NCBI GenBank assembly: GCA_900074885.1
Contig: FJUW01000009.1
Coordinates: 609,019-673,018, forward strand
DNA from: Rhynchosporium graminicola
Lineage: Eukaryota; Ascomycota; Leotiomycetes; Helotiales; Ploettnerulaceae
Reading direction: 5' to 3'
DNA length: 64,000 nt
Shown: in pieces, positions 25,401 to 38,032 of the stretch
Position numbering within the stretch: the first letter of the stretch is position 1
How the letters are laid out: each line of letters starts with the position of its first letter
Position numbers and translations under genes: made by a program
Notes under the pieces: model-generated
Seen by the model: only the letters and a program-made list of their open reading frames with translations
Databases searched by the model: none
What the model was told of the DNA's origin: nothing

Positions 25401-27868
25401 TCTTTCCTCGCTAGAAAGCTTGCGAGGCATGGGTATCGTCCTTCCTCATCTTCAATGAGTATAATTTGAAGCGTAAGAAAAAGAACATGACGCCGTGCGG
25501 TTAAAGTGACGCCAGGCTAATCTCTTGAAATGCTCAGAAGTGTCGTCGCTCTCACTTTCACTATCATCTCGCATCCCCTTTAACGTGCAGCTCAAATCCC
25601 TAATCGAAAACAAAACCTAAGACATCGAAAACTCCAGCGATTTATAAGTGAGCTTCAAAACCAAATCGGAGTTTCACTGAGTGAATTTTGATCCAGCTAG
25701 ATTTTCATCAAAGGCATCGCAGAGCCTTTCTCCATGGATGATAACTAGGTGGAAGCGTTATTGACGTTGACCGAGAGAAGTGCATTGGGCTTTAGATGCT
25801 TTTATAGTAAGACTTGGGGGCTATCTAAGGTACTGTTACACTTAGCTGAAGTGATTGTGGGCTTGTTGATAAGAAGGTGGAAGTGAATTCGATGTATTGC
25901 CATATGGAAGAGATTTGATTTGAGTTCCCTATAAGCGTTGCTTGTTAAATGAGCAATGGAGGAGGGAACTATCTGGAGTTTACTAGTCGTCTTGGAACGT
26001 ACACAATATGGCTTCACTGGAAGGAATACATATATCAATTCGATAGGCAAGAAGTTGTGGTCTTCACCTAATGCGACGTAGTGAAGAATACCAACGATGT
26101 GATAACTAGGGAGAATTTTCGAGCACATCTTTAACCGCCAAGTCTTTAAGAAAGGGTATGAGTCTCACTTAACAAATGATCTCGAGCTAAATCTTATACT
26201 TCTTAGCTTCTAGAGGGGGAAAATGGATGTAACAAGTCGAGGAAGGGCGGGTGGTTTTGCGATTGCCATTGCTCAGTAAAAAGTAAACAGATGACAATGA
26301 TTTGTGAATGACAGCACACCAGGAAAAAGCTACGATTTGTGCATTATGTTGAGAGTATAAATCAGTGACCGTGCCTCAAGTTTCACTAACCATGTCTCCT
26401 AGGGCGAGTTTCTTGTGCGAAAGTGATCAAGTTTTGCAAAGCAGGAAATACCGCAAGCCTGGGCAAATGCATCTGAAGTTGCTTTTGAAAATGTGATACT
26501 AGGAGAAGCCTTTTATATCTGACTTTGCTTCGATCGCACCAGTTAAATCGCACTTTGAAGGAGTGTCTTACACTCCTACGAGATGGATGATCAATTGTAG
26601 CTGTTGAGGTAGTCGTATTGCGATAATCTGTGGTAGTCGTGGTGAGAGCTGGAAGATGCATTTGAGAACAAGATGTCGCATTACTTGAAGCAGAGTCGTC
26701 CAAAAGCCGGCGATCCAGATCCTTATCTCCACGGATAGTAGACAAACCCATCACAGCATCCGATGGACAAGTGTCTAGCGAACGAACCTCGTGTTGAAAT
26801 CATCTATAGGAATGCCTGCAGTACGAAGCTAAAAAGCGGTGATCGATGGTTGACGGTCTAGCGTGCTGCATGTTGCTTACTGGAAGAGTCGCGGCTGGAC
26901 AGCAGATGGAAGCGCAAGTAACTGACAGGGAAGGGAGTCCTCAATGCGGTTGTCTTAAGGTGATGATGCATGAGAGTAAGCAGCAGCTTTCGAGGTCGGG
27001 AACCACAGGTCTGGTCCTCTTGTTTGATCTTCATCTTATGATATTTGCCACGGTAGCGGAAGAAAGGCATGTGCTATCATCGTCACTCGAAATTTGTATT
27101 CTGAGAGGAGAAGATATTGCGATCGCGATCGCCTTCCTTTGGGCTTGTTTCATCGGACGAGAGTCAAGTCCCTGTCAATAATAATCGCTTGATAGTGAAG
27201 AACTCGCGGGGAAAGCATAGTTCACCCGGCGACCGAGCAACACAGAATTTTATGCTTCGTGAAGCTCCTATCTTGTGCTCCAGATCTGTTACTCCACACT
27301 GCCATAACGGCGTACTCAGCCAGCAATTCCAATTGCTAGCGGTACAACTGCCGCCGTGTCTAAATCTTTACCACTCACGTCCGCTCGCTTCCCGCAAATA
27401 TCCCCATCGTATGGGATCCTGAATGGCGCTTCTCACAAATAGAAGTTTGCCTGCAAGGGGTCTAGAGATTCGATGGAGCCACGATGGCGAATCTGGAGGT
27501 TTCGGATTTTGAGTGCACCGGAGGTCGCCATGTCGTGGCAGCAGATGGTGTCTCTTAATCCTTTCGCCAGAGGTGGGTCGCGCGGCATCTCGAGGATTAC
27601 TCAACTTTCGAGCATGACTCGTAAACTCCTAAAATTCCGCTGCTATGCTGTTGACTAGTCTTGCAATCGCTGAATGCATGTCAAGATCCGTGTTTTTGGT
27701 TGCCAGTCTAAACACCAACCTGTAATCCTCGATCGTGGCCCAACATCACGTCAAGTCGTGCCGTGTCGAGGAATAGCTATTGATAGCAAGGTAGTAGACT
27801 CGTAGGCCCGATATGTTGGTGTCTGACTTGAAGCCCGGAGTCATTGGCTGCTGTATTTCGGTGGTTCC

Positions 27869-28646
27869 TCAAACCAATTCCATCTCACCCCTCTCAACAA
27901 TATCCTTCACATCCGACCATCTCGCAATCACCACTTCTCCTCTCTCAACATCCACCTCACCATCCCCGTCCCTACCCCTTCCACGCACCGTAATCGCCGA
28001 CTCCGCACTCCCATCCTTGGCTCCTAGCCCCCTAACAAAAACACCCTCCTCCACATCCGGGCCTCCTATCATGTTAATGCCTCCGGCGGTATCATTCAAA
28101 TTCTGCAGATTCTGCGGAAAGCTTCCCAGGAAACTACTCAGATAATGGGAATGCAGAAGCTGTTGATGTCTCGTCGCATACGCAATCTCTGTCTCACTTA
28201 GTCGATCACTGTGTTCCGGGGAGAGGTAGTGTAAGGTATGCTTGTCGATTTTAGCAATTCGTGCACGAAGGTAGGAGCGGATGAGGAATTTCCACCGCTC
28301 GACTTCAGTCTGGATTATTATGAGGCTGAAGTTCGTTTTTGGGTCCATGTCGCCTGTCATGCGCTCGACCAGTTCGATTTGGTGCTTAATGCGGTTGGTG
28401 GCTCGGTCTATTAGTCCATCTTTAGGCCAGCTGGAATTGTTAGATGATTATGCAAAGTTAGAAAGATTGGGCGTACGGTAAGAGTTCTGTTGCTCCGCGC
28501 TCGTTGACCCAGGCTCTTGTCAATGCTTGTAAATCTGCTTGTCCTGAAGTTGTGCCATTGCCTGCGCTGTAATCGTCGCCTCCTGCGAAGGAGTCGCGTT
28601 CGAGATGGCGGGCATTGAGGTCCTCAAGGATATCAGAAATGTCCAT
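27869..28646 (-). CDS. SLD5: GINS complex subunit SLD5
   Basis: SLD5 is one of four GINS subunits that join CDC45 and MCM2-7 to form the replicative helicase in the nucleus. Spliced model: exon 1 at 28477-28646 and exon 2 at 27869-28430, with a 46-bp intron (GTACGC..CAG, CTAAC branch) in phase; the product is 243 residues, within the usual fungal range. The N-terminus starts [10 protein letters not shown], followed by [17 protein letters not shown], a typical SLD5 opening. The helical A domain continues with [12 protein letters not shown] and [21 protein letters not shown]. The [20 protein letters not shown] stretch and the C-terminal B domain ending [14 protein letters not shown] also fit the family. 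Its start is 623 bp from the divergent NACHT gene. No defects are seen. Confidence 0.92.
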
Positions 28647-29269
28647 GATAAGGACGGAATTAGGTCAATGTATTTGTACGAGGATATCTTCCTAATTGCA
28701 CTTTGGAGGGGCTCGAGAACGTCGAGTAATACCGAGGGGCAGAGCGACGCGAAGAGCGCGTCTGGGCGGCAGAAATCCGGAGTCAGGACTCGCTCGGTAG
28801 CTGCCAAAGTGGGTCAGGGAAACTCCCGTCCCGTTGAGATACCTCCCGTCGCCAGCTCGCGTACGAGACAGCCGTGATATCGCGAAGTATTAGCACAAAA
28901 TCTTACTGAATGATCAAATTCCATGAACGAGAAAATGGTATCGCGACTCGTCAACCTCCAGAGCGACAGGAGCTTCAATTGGGTTGAAGTGCAAATATCT
29001 TTCACATGTGCCAGTTGATACAGTAAGGTGTGACAAGGCCTTACCGCGTACGCCACAACCCCTCACCGACTGCGTCAGCACAGCATGCAGCGATGTTTGC
29101 AAACATGGGCGGCGCTTATCTCATGGGTGAAGAAAGTTGCAGCAGTCGAGAAGTTGTGGAGTTTACAGTGCTCGACATTAGCAGTTCCATCTGGTAGTAT
29201 TCAATGGTCCTAGTCGAACACGGAAATTCGGAATCCTCAATTGTTGGAGTACAATAAAATACAGCACTG
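28647..29269. promoter_or_regulatory. Shared divergent promoter region of SLD5 and the NACHT gene
   Basis: This 623-bp region separates two head-to-head starts. Open frames here are overlapping shadows without domain signatures. No clear TATA box or factor site is identified. Confidence 0.4.
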
Positions 29270-32200
29270 ATGGATCCGCTGACTGCATTGTCGCTTGCTA
29301 GCAATGTCATCCAGCTCATCGATTTTTCCAGCCGGATTGTCTCAAATTGCCGTGGCATATACAAATCTGTTGACGGCGCGCTCCCCGAACATCAGGAACT
29401 TGAACTGGTTACAGAGGATGTACTGCGGTTGAGTAAGAAGCTGCGTAATCAACGTTCTGAGAAGCCTGGGACGTTTGGATTGGAACCAGGCAAATCCCGC
29501 AGAGAATTTTCCGATGAACATTCGCGTACACTTGAACAAGAGATCGCCCACAAGGCTTTATCTGATATGTGTATAAGTGTCTCAGAAGAGCTGCTTCTCC
29601 GGCTGGCTAAGCACAAATTTACCGGAGGATCTTCTGGGCAAAGAAAATGGAAGAGTTTTAGGGAGGCTTTAGAGACGGTGTGGAGCAAGAAGGACTTAGA
29701 TGCTTTGGCATCTCGACTTGATCAGCTCAAAACGGAGATCAGTCTGCATATTTTAGTAACCCTAAAGTATGTATCAAAGTTCATAGGTCTGGCAGAGGCA
29801 CTGACGTAACACAGAGAGCGATTTGATCTTGAAAGTATCCAGAATGCGCGAAGATTCGAGTGGCTTGACAAGAATACCAAATTCTTGGTGAAAGAATTAT
29901 CACAGAGTCGAGATGCTATCGAACGGAACCTTGATATGGAGACAGCAGAAGAGCAACATGTCAAGACTCGGGAAATCGTCATTAATGCTTTGCAGCGTTA
30001 CATGCAAGACGAAGCAAAGCGTCCGAGGCCAATCGAGAAGATGAAGAATTTCGACATGCTGAAAGAAGGCGAACTTAAAGAAAGCGACCATGTCCATGAA
30101 AAAATGGAGTTCGAGGACCAAATTCATTCCACGGATGAGGAAAAATTCAATGAAAGACAGAAAATTTCGGCTCAAAAGATATCAGATGCAAAGATTGATA
30201 TGGAAAAGCAGCGAATAAAATATGAGATAGAGTTCAGGCGGTCAATTCTGACAAGTCTAAGTTTCGACACAATGGAAAGTCGTTACTTGGACATCAAAGA
30301 TGCACACGAAAGAACTTTTGATTGGATACATGAAGGAGAGTTTGCCGATCAAACACCCTGGAGTAATTTCGAAGAGTGGCTCACAAAAGGCTCGGGGATT
30401 TACTGGATTAACGGCAAAGCGGGCTCGGGCAAGTCAACTCTTATGCATTATATCTTCAAGCACAGCAAGACCAGAAAAATGCTTGCGAAGTGGAGCGGCG
30501 ATGGTAGCGAGGTCCTGACCCCAGGCTTTTTCTTCTGGAGCGGGGGATCCTTGGACCAATCATCACAGCTTGGCCTTCTGAGATCTGTTCTGTACACAAT
30601 ACTGACTGGCAATCAGAACTTGGTACCCGTTGCAGTCCCAGCTCGATATGAGAATTTTCCAAATTCGCTAATCGAGAATGAAGACTTTCAGCAAATACTA
30701 TGCGTAGAAAGGTACCATCGTTGGACTCTAACAGAATTAAAGCAAGCCTTTCAGCGACTACTGAAAGAAGACTTTGGATACATGTGCCTATTTATAGATG
30801 GCCTGGATGAATACTACGGCGACCCAATGGACACGATAACTTGGTTCAAGTCAACCATCTCTCGAAAGATAAAAATCTGCATTTCCAGCAGGCCCTGGGT
30901 GGTGTTTGAAGAGGCGTTCTCCTATTGTCCTCAGTTGAAACTCCAAGATTTGACTACTGAGGACATTCGAATATACATCAACGATACCCTTTGCTCAAAC
31001 AATAAGATGAAGAATCTCTTCATTTCGGAGCCCACTGCGGCACCTGAGCTCGTCCAGGGGATTATCTCGAAAGCTTCGGGTGTGTTTCTGTGGGTTAGGC
31101 TGGTAGTGACGTCACTTCTTCGAGGCTTGAACAATAATGACCAGATTAAAGATCTACAAAGAAGGCTTGACCTTTTGCCAGCTGAACTACAAGCGCTTTT
31201 CTCTTACATGCTCACGCTGGTTGAGCCTGTCTACATACGAGAAGGGTCCCAGATCTTGCAAATCATGCTCAAGTACCAACAGATATCCGCTGTGCTCCAA
31301 AAAGATTATCCGCAAGTGGAAGGGCTTTCTGGGATCGAGTTATCCTTTGCTATTGACTCGGACGATAGTTATCTCTTCCAAAGCCCAGTAAACTTGATGC
31401 CAGACTCTGAAGTCGGTGATCGAATTGCAGACATCGATTGTCGGCTTAAGGTTCGCTGTGCAGGACTCCTCGAGATACCCAGTTATTGGCAGCGGGATTC
31501 TTGTCCACACAAGGGTCGGATATTCTCCTCGAAGATCGGTCGTGCCAGGGTTCAATGGCTTCACAGAACTGTCAAAGACTTTCTTGAAAGTGATGGTGGT
31601 AGAGAAATGCTCCGGAAGAATACACTCAACAGTTTCGGAGTAAACTTTAATCCGAGTCGTCCTTTGCTGATCGCCAGCATACTTCATCTCAAACGCTGGT
31701 TCCTGAACATGGACGTGATCAATGGCGTCCACCCTCTACCAGGTCTCGTCGCTCGATCGATGGCAACAGCCTATCAAGCCGAGCGGGAATCTGGTCAGCC
31801 AGAAACAGAGATATTAGAAGAACTCGACGGAGTTGTGCAGCAACTATCTCCGATGTCTCCGAAAAGGCACTGGGTAGAGCACTTGTATCACGACGGAGGC
31901 ATGATCAACTTCATCTCGTTGGCTGAAAAACATTGCTTGAAATACTTTCTCTGTGCTAAATTACTTGCAAGCGAAGACAAGCCTTCTGAACTGAATTTAA
32001 GTTCCAAAGACTCTTACCTGGGTTATCTCGACTGGTCAAAACCTGCCCACTTAGCGTCACATGAGCAAAGTCTGTCATACATGTCGAAGAACAAGAGGCT
32101 TTTGTCGATAATGCTGAAAATTGGATGTGATCCCAACAGATCTTGCCACGAGGATAAGTCAGGATGGCACATATTTCTTAGGGCTTTGGTCCAGCAAACA

Positions 32201-32464
32201 CCAGTTCAAGAGCAAGGAGCAGCGTGGTGTTCCATAGCTCAATTATTTCTCGAGTACAGAGCTGATCCATCTTCGAAATTGGTTCTGGATGGCCACATGT
32301 ATAGCCCTCGCGACATCATCTCCGAAGCATTCTCTAGGAATTATCCACTTCTATGCGACGCTCTGATGGCTACCATGCCCATCCCTCAACAAAAGCAGCC
32401 TCATCGAAGGGCCAAAACATGGCTTGTGCGTAAGATTTTTCGAGGATCGACCAATGTCACTTGA
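29270..32464 (+). CDS. NACHT-domain STAND protein (fungal NLR-like), 1048 aa
   Basis: Signal-transduction ATPase of the type used in fungal non-self recognition and programmed cell death. Exon 1 is 29270-29766, the 48-bp intron (GTATGT..ACAG, CTGAC branch) is 29767-29814, and exon 2 is 29815-32464, in phase. Residues 1 to about 165 start MDPLTALSLASNVIQLIDFS, the helical N-terminal domain common in fungal STAND proteins. Residues about 190-310 are charged and coiled-coil-like. The NACHT core shows YWINGKAGSGKST (Walker A, about 366-374), LFIDGLDE (Walker B, about 491-498) and ICISSRP (about 521-526). GVFLWVRLVV and a WLHRTVKDFLE motif near residue 745 belong to the arm typical of these proteins. 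The last 300 residues show no obvious WD40, ankyrin or TPR repeats. The frame is intact. Confidence 0.9.
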
Positions 32465-34258
32465 TTTGAAATACTTGATTGTGTGAAGAATCAGCATTCT
32501 AGAAACTGAAACAGGTCCGTGGTGTCGAGCTAAGTGAAACGTAAACAACCCAAATCTCAACTTGAAGGATTTAAAATGTAATACTTTATCTCAAAAGTTA
32601 TCCTCTGCATCTAAGATGCCAGCGAGATTAGGCGTTGGCAGGGGCCGGCATCAAACCTCTTGAAAAGCGGCGTGGTGCATTCTGATCTGCACAAGGGGAA
32701 AATCAACACGGCCAAGCATCCAGCTTGATAGAAAATGACAACACCACTCTGCAAGGCATTCGAGTCATAGGCAGATAAAAGAGCAAGTTGGAATATCTCG
32801 GATCTACTTGCAACGATATCGATCGGAACTATGGCATGAGGGTGAAGCGTCTCGTCGTCATTACAAAATTGATCTATCTCCAGTCTCGAGCTGTACATTT
32901 CCGATAAGCCATGGCCACCGCCCTACATTTCATCTTTACATCAAGAGAGTGAGACAGGACGCGTTTATTAGGCACTGTTGGGTGCAGCCAGGCCCTGGTC
33001 GGTCTGAATACCGAAAACGGTGAGCCTATTTGTTGTGCTCATGCTTGTGTGCGAGGTAAACGAGAGCTGGAGGCATTGGATAAAAAAAATTGAAGAAGGT
33101 TTCAACATCAGAGCATTCGAAGTATTTCGAATCACCGACATCAAAACAAGAGAGATAATACGTGCCCATGTTCGTGAGAAGTTAAAGAACTGCATAAACA
33201 GGATCTCTTCATCTTATGTCACGCTGGGCATGGCTACCGGGCAAATGAAAGGATAAGCATACGATTGGAGGCAGGTCAGTAGCCTCTGCACTTTCCTTTC
33301 CTGTAGAAAGCGAGGGAAGGCCTCGAAAATATAGAGGATGAGAAGATTGGCATAATGATTCTTTTCAAATTAAAAGACCAGTTCTCGCGTCGAGCTTCGT
33401 TCATGAATTGTTACAGAAGTCTGAAGCAGATGTTCTCCTACTCTTAGATGCTTGGGATCAGCACTTGCCCCAAGAGGGAGTACAAATGTGACCCAGGTAG
33501 GCTCAAACAAAAGTGTTCGGAAATCACTGCAGACCTTAATTATGCCCAACTGAAAAGCTCACGATCGCAGCCTACAAATCAAGCAAGGAAACCAACAGCT
33601 CCTCCAGTGATTATGGGGCAATTTTACCTTCACAGCGAGGATGATCTGTATTCTTAGGAGGATGAGTGCTAAAAGTCAGGACTCGAGGTCGGGAAGAATT
33701 CTCCGCGGGTAGGCTGCGTCAAGGTAAGGAAAAGCAAGTGGCACTTAGCCCAAGGAATGCGGAGATTGTTCTGTGTTGATGTTTATTGTTTGTTTGATGA
33801 ATGAAACGCGATAATGTCTGTGTTCCTACACGGTTCGTTCAGTATAATCACTATAGTGATCTCTTTCCATACTATATGTGTTTCCAGGATGAGGATGAAT
33901 CTCAATTTCATATCGTATCCTTTTTGTTGTTTCAGGTTCCGCCATTAGCCATCCATGAACAAGGCAATACGAAATTTCTTGTGCTGCGCATATTCAATGT
34001 TATTGTTATGACGTCAGAATTTAAGACTAGCTAGAATTATGAGCGACAAGATTCTGATATCACTACATGTCCCGTGACAATTTCGTGACTTTCAAAAAAT
34101 CAGCTTTGAAATTCATACGGACGTGAATGATTTCGTGACTTCAGATTTTCATGTTTTATAATTTCCCACCTTGATCTAGTGACTTTGGACACGAGCAATA
34201 CCTGCAGGCGACTCTAAGTAAAAAAAAAAGGAGCTCTTAGCAAGATCCGTACTCATCT
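32465..34258. other. Intergenic region with unassigned open frames
   Basis: A 95-codon minus-strand frame at 32611-32898 (start MYSSRLEIDQF) and a plus-strand frame at 33020-33256 (containing WIKKIEEGFNIRAFEVFRI) have plausible amino-acid composition, but I recognise no family and could not join them to exons. They may be decayed gene pieces. Confidence 0.35.
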
Positions 34259-36945
34259 CTACTGGAATTTTCCCATGATCTTTAGGGCATGCACGATTTC
34301 TTTCTTCGAAAGGTTAAAATCTAACTCAAACTGGCAAGAACCATTCACATGGAACGGCTCTGCTGCGACGACAGGAATATCAAGCTCGGTCAAGAAAACT
34401 CCAAGAACTTCCACAGCAATAGAAAGCATCCTACTTCCTTCAACTGCATCCTCAAGTTTCTTCCCCTTCCGTGACTTTCCCGTCTTGCGTCCGCTCCCCA
34501 GATCCTGACTATCGTATAGTTCTTTAAAGAACGCGTCGTAGAATATCTCGCTGACCATGACTTTGCAAGCTTGCCTCGAAAGTACATCAATCCCGAACCC
34601 ACCAAATTGATGCTCGATACCGAGCCTAGACTTGAATGCTTCCCGAAGTCGAAGAACCAAGGCATTACATTGTCTTGTAACAGTGATCAGGTTCAAAGTT
34701 CATTTTAGGGGAAATTGTTCCACTTGATGACTGATCCTGTCTAGTGTCTGTATGTTGATGTGGGCGATGTTGTTGTTGTTGTTGGGCGACTTTGTATTGA
34801 ACTATCTATCAGCCCTAAAAACGAATCTCTCAGCCGAATCTTCGCCCTGGAGATACGAGGCTAGGTGAGTTGAACTACTTGAGGCTTGGATAATTTTCTC
34901 GGAATCGCGGCCAACAAGATGATTGAAGTTAGGCTTGGCTTCACGGTAAGTTTTTGAAAATGTAGCAACTGGAATCTTCATGCACAAACAAGTACAGTCG
35001 ATTGACCATCTGCTTGGCAGTGACGGGTTGACTTCCTCTGAAGAGCTCACTGACATTTGCTGCAGTAATATTGTCCAAGTCGCGCCAGTGTCCCTTGAGC
35101 ATATTTTGCTGTTGGAGAGCGTTGTACAGAGGTGATACGGCCGAGACAGCGCAGAAAGAATTCGCTACACCCACAACGACATTCTCCATCCCAAACGAAA
35201 GATTCAGAGACTCGAGACCGCTGTAAACTGGTTTGTGGCTGTAGCAGAAGCTCTCACACTTGGAGGGGACCAGAGTAGACGATTTCATAACCCCGTTATT
35301 GTGCATCTTCTCAATCAAGCCATGGAGATTCTCTGGGTTCTTGAATGCAGAGGTTTCTTGGAAATTGTTCTTGAAGAATATCATGGAGTTCTCTTTGATC
35401 ACTTTATTGACACTGAACAAAACGGATCCAGCGCTGAGTACTGTATCTTTGTTACCCCATGCGTTATCAACATCAAGCGAATTCAACACAAGACCATTAG
35501 TTCTTTTTGTATCTCTTGTCCCGGCTCCATTCGATGTCAAGGAATTTCTCTGCAACCGCTCCACGATATCGTAGATCTTCGTAGACTTTTGTCACCTTCG
35601 GCCCGAGAATACTGTGTATGTTGAGAATTGTTTGTGCAGAGAAGACAGCAAGGATGCTTATTTCCCCATCACTTCGGATTCTAGATAAGGCAGCTGTGAT
35701 CTCATCAGACTGTGGCCTGTATTCGCGACTTCCTGTTAAATATGGGAGCCAGCCTGCTTCATTAGCTTTTCTTGCAGCAGCAAATCCTGTTTCCATCAAG
35801 AACTTGTATTCGAGATCGAATAGCATGGAAGATATAAGAAGATCATCCACAATCCATTTCTCTCCACAAGGCTTTAATTCCGGCTGTAGGATATATCAAG
35901 ATTCCATCGGTGCGACTGTAAAAGTTATACCAAGTTTATTGAGGGGAACTTGTAAACGATACTTTTCAAGGAGCTGAAAAGTGGACTGGTGGACAAAATC
36001 TTCAACTTTCGAGATATGTGGCAGAGCATCCTCACCGTTACAGTCAAGTGCATCTTTGAAAGCAGGAATCGGGGAGATGATGCTGGTAATTGATCGGTAT
36101 GTAGCCTTGCCAAAACGGGGTCGTAGCGATGGAAATAATAGCATCTTCGATGGCGCGGATAAGGCCAAGGGTAATATTGGTCGCAAGCGAAGCGATTACA
36201 GAAGAGACATCAACCCTTTTGACTTTTGACCAAATTTTATTAATATGCCTCTCGAAAATGTGAAGGTTCTCGTAAGCGCAATAGACGAATAATTGCAAGT
36301 CACCTTCAAGAGCGAGCCCAACTTCATAGGCATCCTTTTCTGGACTTTGAAGTCTCACATGTCTGTAGATAGGGACCGATGGAAGAGCATCAAATTATTC
36401 TTGATCAATGTCCTGAACGTCCAGTGTCTCGAATTGATTCACTCTTTCGGGCGCTGAGGAACGCTTAGCGGTGGCTAAAGTATTTCTATCATTCCTGATC
36501 TGGAAGCGAGGTTAAAAAACTTGTAATACAAGCTCTAGAATTCCAATGAAGTGCTCGTGGGAAGCATTAGATTCGATGAAGTCTGCGTCTTCGCTGCCCT
36601 TGCTTTCTCGACGAAACCAAGCCGCATATCGCTTGCGCGCTGGGATAGCTTGCTCTAATAGTGATTGAACAAGAATCGGGAGTTCGATAGAGGGATTGAT
36701 AGCATTAGCGACAAGTAAAGCCTTGTCTAGAAGGTCTTTATTAGACAGAACATGCTGAACTATGGAACTTTGACTACTCTTTGAGCCGGGCCCAGGCAGG
36801 TCTTCGGCTCTATCTGGACCGTGGCTTGTTGATTGGATGGAACCGTAAACCCTCTCGAGATTGCCTTGTTATGTAGCCAGGAGGCGAAGTAGTTTATGTC
36901 ATCCTTGTAGCCTTTATAGCTACTGCTAAGAGACTGCGGTAGCAT
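34259..36945 (-). pseudogene. Disrupted DUF6604-family gene
   Basis: From ATG at 36945 the minus strand begins MLPQSLSSSYKGYKDDINYF, the characteristic opening of fungal DUF6604 proteins (function unknown). The frame is lost after about 65 codons and resumes one base shifted. It then carries in-frame TAA at 36512-36514 and 36395-36397, shifts again near 36070, meets TGA at 35896-35898, and shifts near 35510 and again near 35000. Between the breaks the protein-like segments are continuous, for example AINPSIELPILVQSLLEQAI, AKRYAAWFRRES-type and DAYEVGLALEGDLQLFVY. A final open frame at 34259-34696 may be the C-terminal part. No intron choice I tried repairs these breaks. The stops fit C-to-T change at CAA or CGA codons. 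Gene order with the NACHT gene nearby is notable but may be coincidental. Confidence 0.65.
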
Positions 36946-38032
36946 ATTTTTTGAGGTTTCTGCACCTGGAATAGTGCTAAAAATCAGCGAATGAAATAAA
37001 AAATTGAACACGGGCTAGGAAATTCTTAAAGAGGGTGGTCCCTACGAAGGCGATGTTAGTTATGCACTATCAGTGCAGAATCAGAAAATTCGAAGGTTCA
37101 GGCGCGATTATAACGTGGTAGACGGTCTAGAGCACGTTGACGACAAAGAGCGGTAGAAACTTTTGGTTACAAAAGTTTGGATACAGGGTCGAGGAGCACC
37201 GCGGCTAGCTGAGAGAGAGAGAAAGAAAGCTAGCGGCTATGAGCCCGCTTCTTTATGAGTGACTCTCAAGTCGAAATCACGGAGATCTCTTGTGTCGCTT
37301 CGATCGGTCTGTACCAGGATACGGGCCGCTTGTAAAGTGCCCAACTTTGAATCGATTAATCTGCTTTATCAAGCTAAACCGAATCGTCTTCAATATTAAT
37401 TAACTAAAGCATGATTTTTTTCGAGATTCTTAATACGCATTCACTTTTGCTTCATATCATCTGAAATGACATGGCACATTGGGGGTTATCATTACTGGGA
37501 CGGCCGATAAAAGTAAACAAAGGGGCAATTAAGCGACCGGGCAGCCCCACACTCCACATTTCAGCGACTTGTGCTCTCGACCACCTGGGCATTGATATAA
37601 AGATAGTATAGCTGGATGTAATAAGTTCATCTCTTAGAAGCAATACAGATTTTCCTGCTTAATTTGCTATTCTCAGGAGACTGCGGACGCTTTGCTGAAG
37701 CCGCAGGAATAACGGCGGGGCAGTAACAAGATATATATTGTCCCTGTTGAATGAGCGGTTGTTGCTAAGAACTTCTCAATTATCAGTATTAATTAGTGTC
37801 GAGTTCGATAAGAGTCCTTGTCTGACACCTGAGGCCGCTGATGATTTTGTATACTGTAATCTCAAATGAACGAAAAGCTGGCGTAGGTGAGCTCCGACTC
37901 TGTTGCACTAGAGTCGGAGGGCCAACAAACTTACCGAGTTCACCTTCTCATCGCCTTCGCGCATTTTTCCTCGCAACTTCCCAACTTCGAAACTTGCTTT
38001 ACGATTACATCTCTATCTCAATTATAACCAAA
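36946..38032. other. Intergenic region, no gene recognised
   Basis: No domain or splice structure was seen. A GA-rich patch lies near 37213-37230. The last 150 bases form the presumed promoter of the gene at 38033. Confidence 0.5.

Larger units (their letters stand above)
19901..27868. other. AT-richer gene desert with promoter-like and duplicated fragments
   Basis: About 8 kb with lower GC than the flanks and no recognisable gene. It is not RIPped to the degree of 1-4490, since CpA and TpG are common. It holds several TATA-like boxes (20745-20752, 22117-22122, near 23957 and 26354) and four CACGTG palindromes (20658, 20958, 22065, 24586). One segment of about 40 bp occurs twice with about three-quarters identity (20981-21020 and 22458-22498). 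Short coding-like pieces occur, for example plus strand 23429-23550 and minus strand 26386-26754, but none joins into a model. Decayed small genes are the best guess. Confidence 0.45.

Noticed and set aside
37841..38032. Upstream extension of the gene at 38033
   Set aside because: The extension lacks protein-like composition, and the ATG at 38033 has a better start context.
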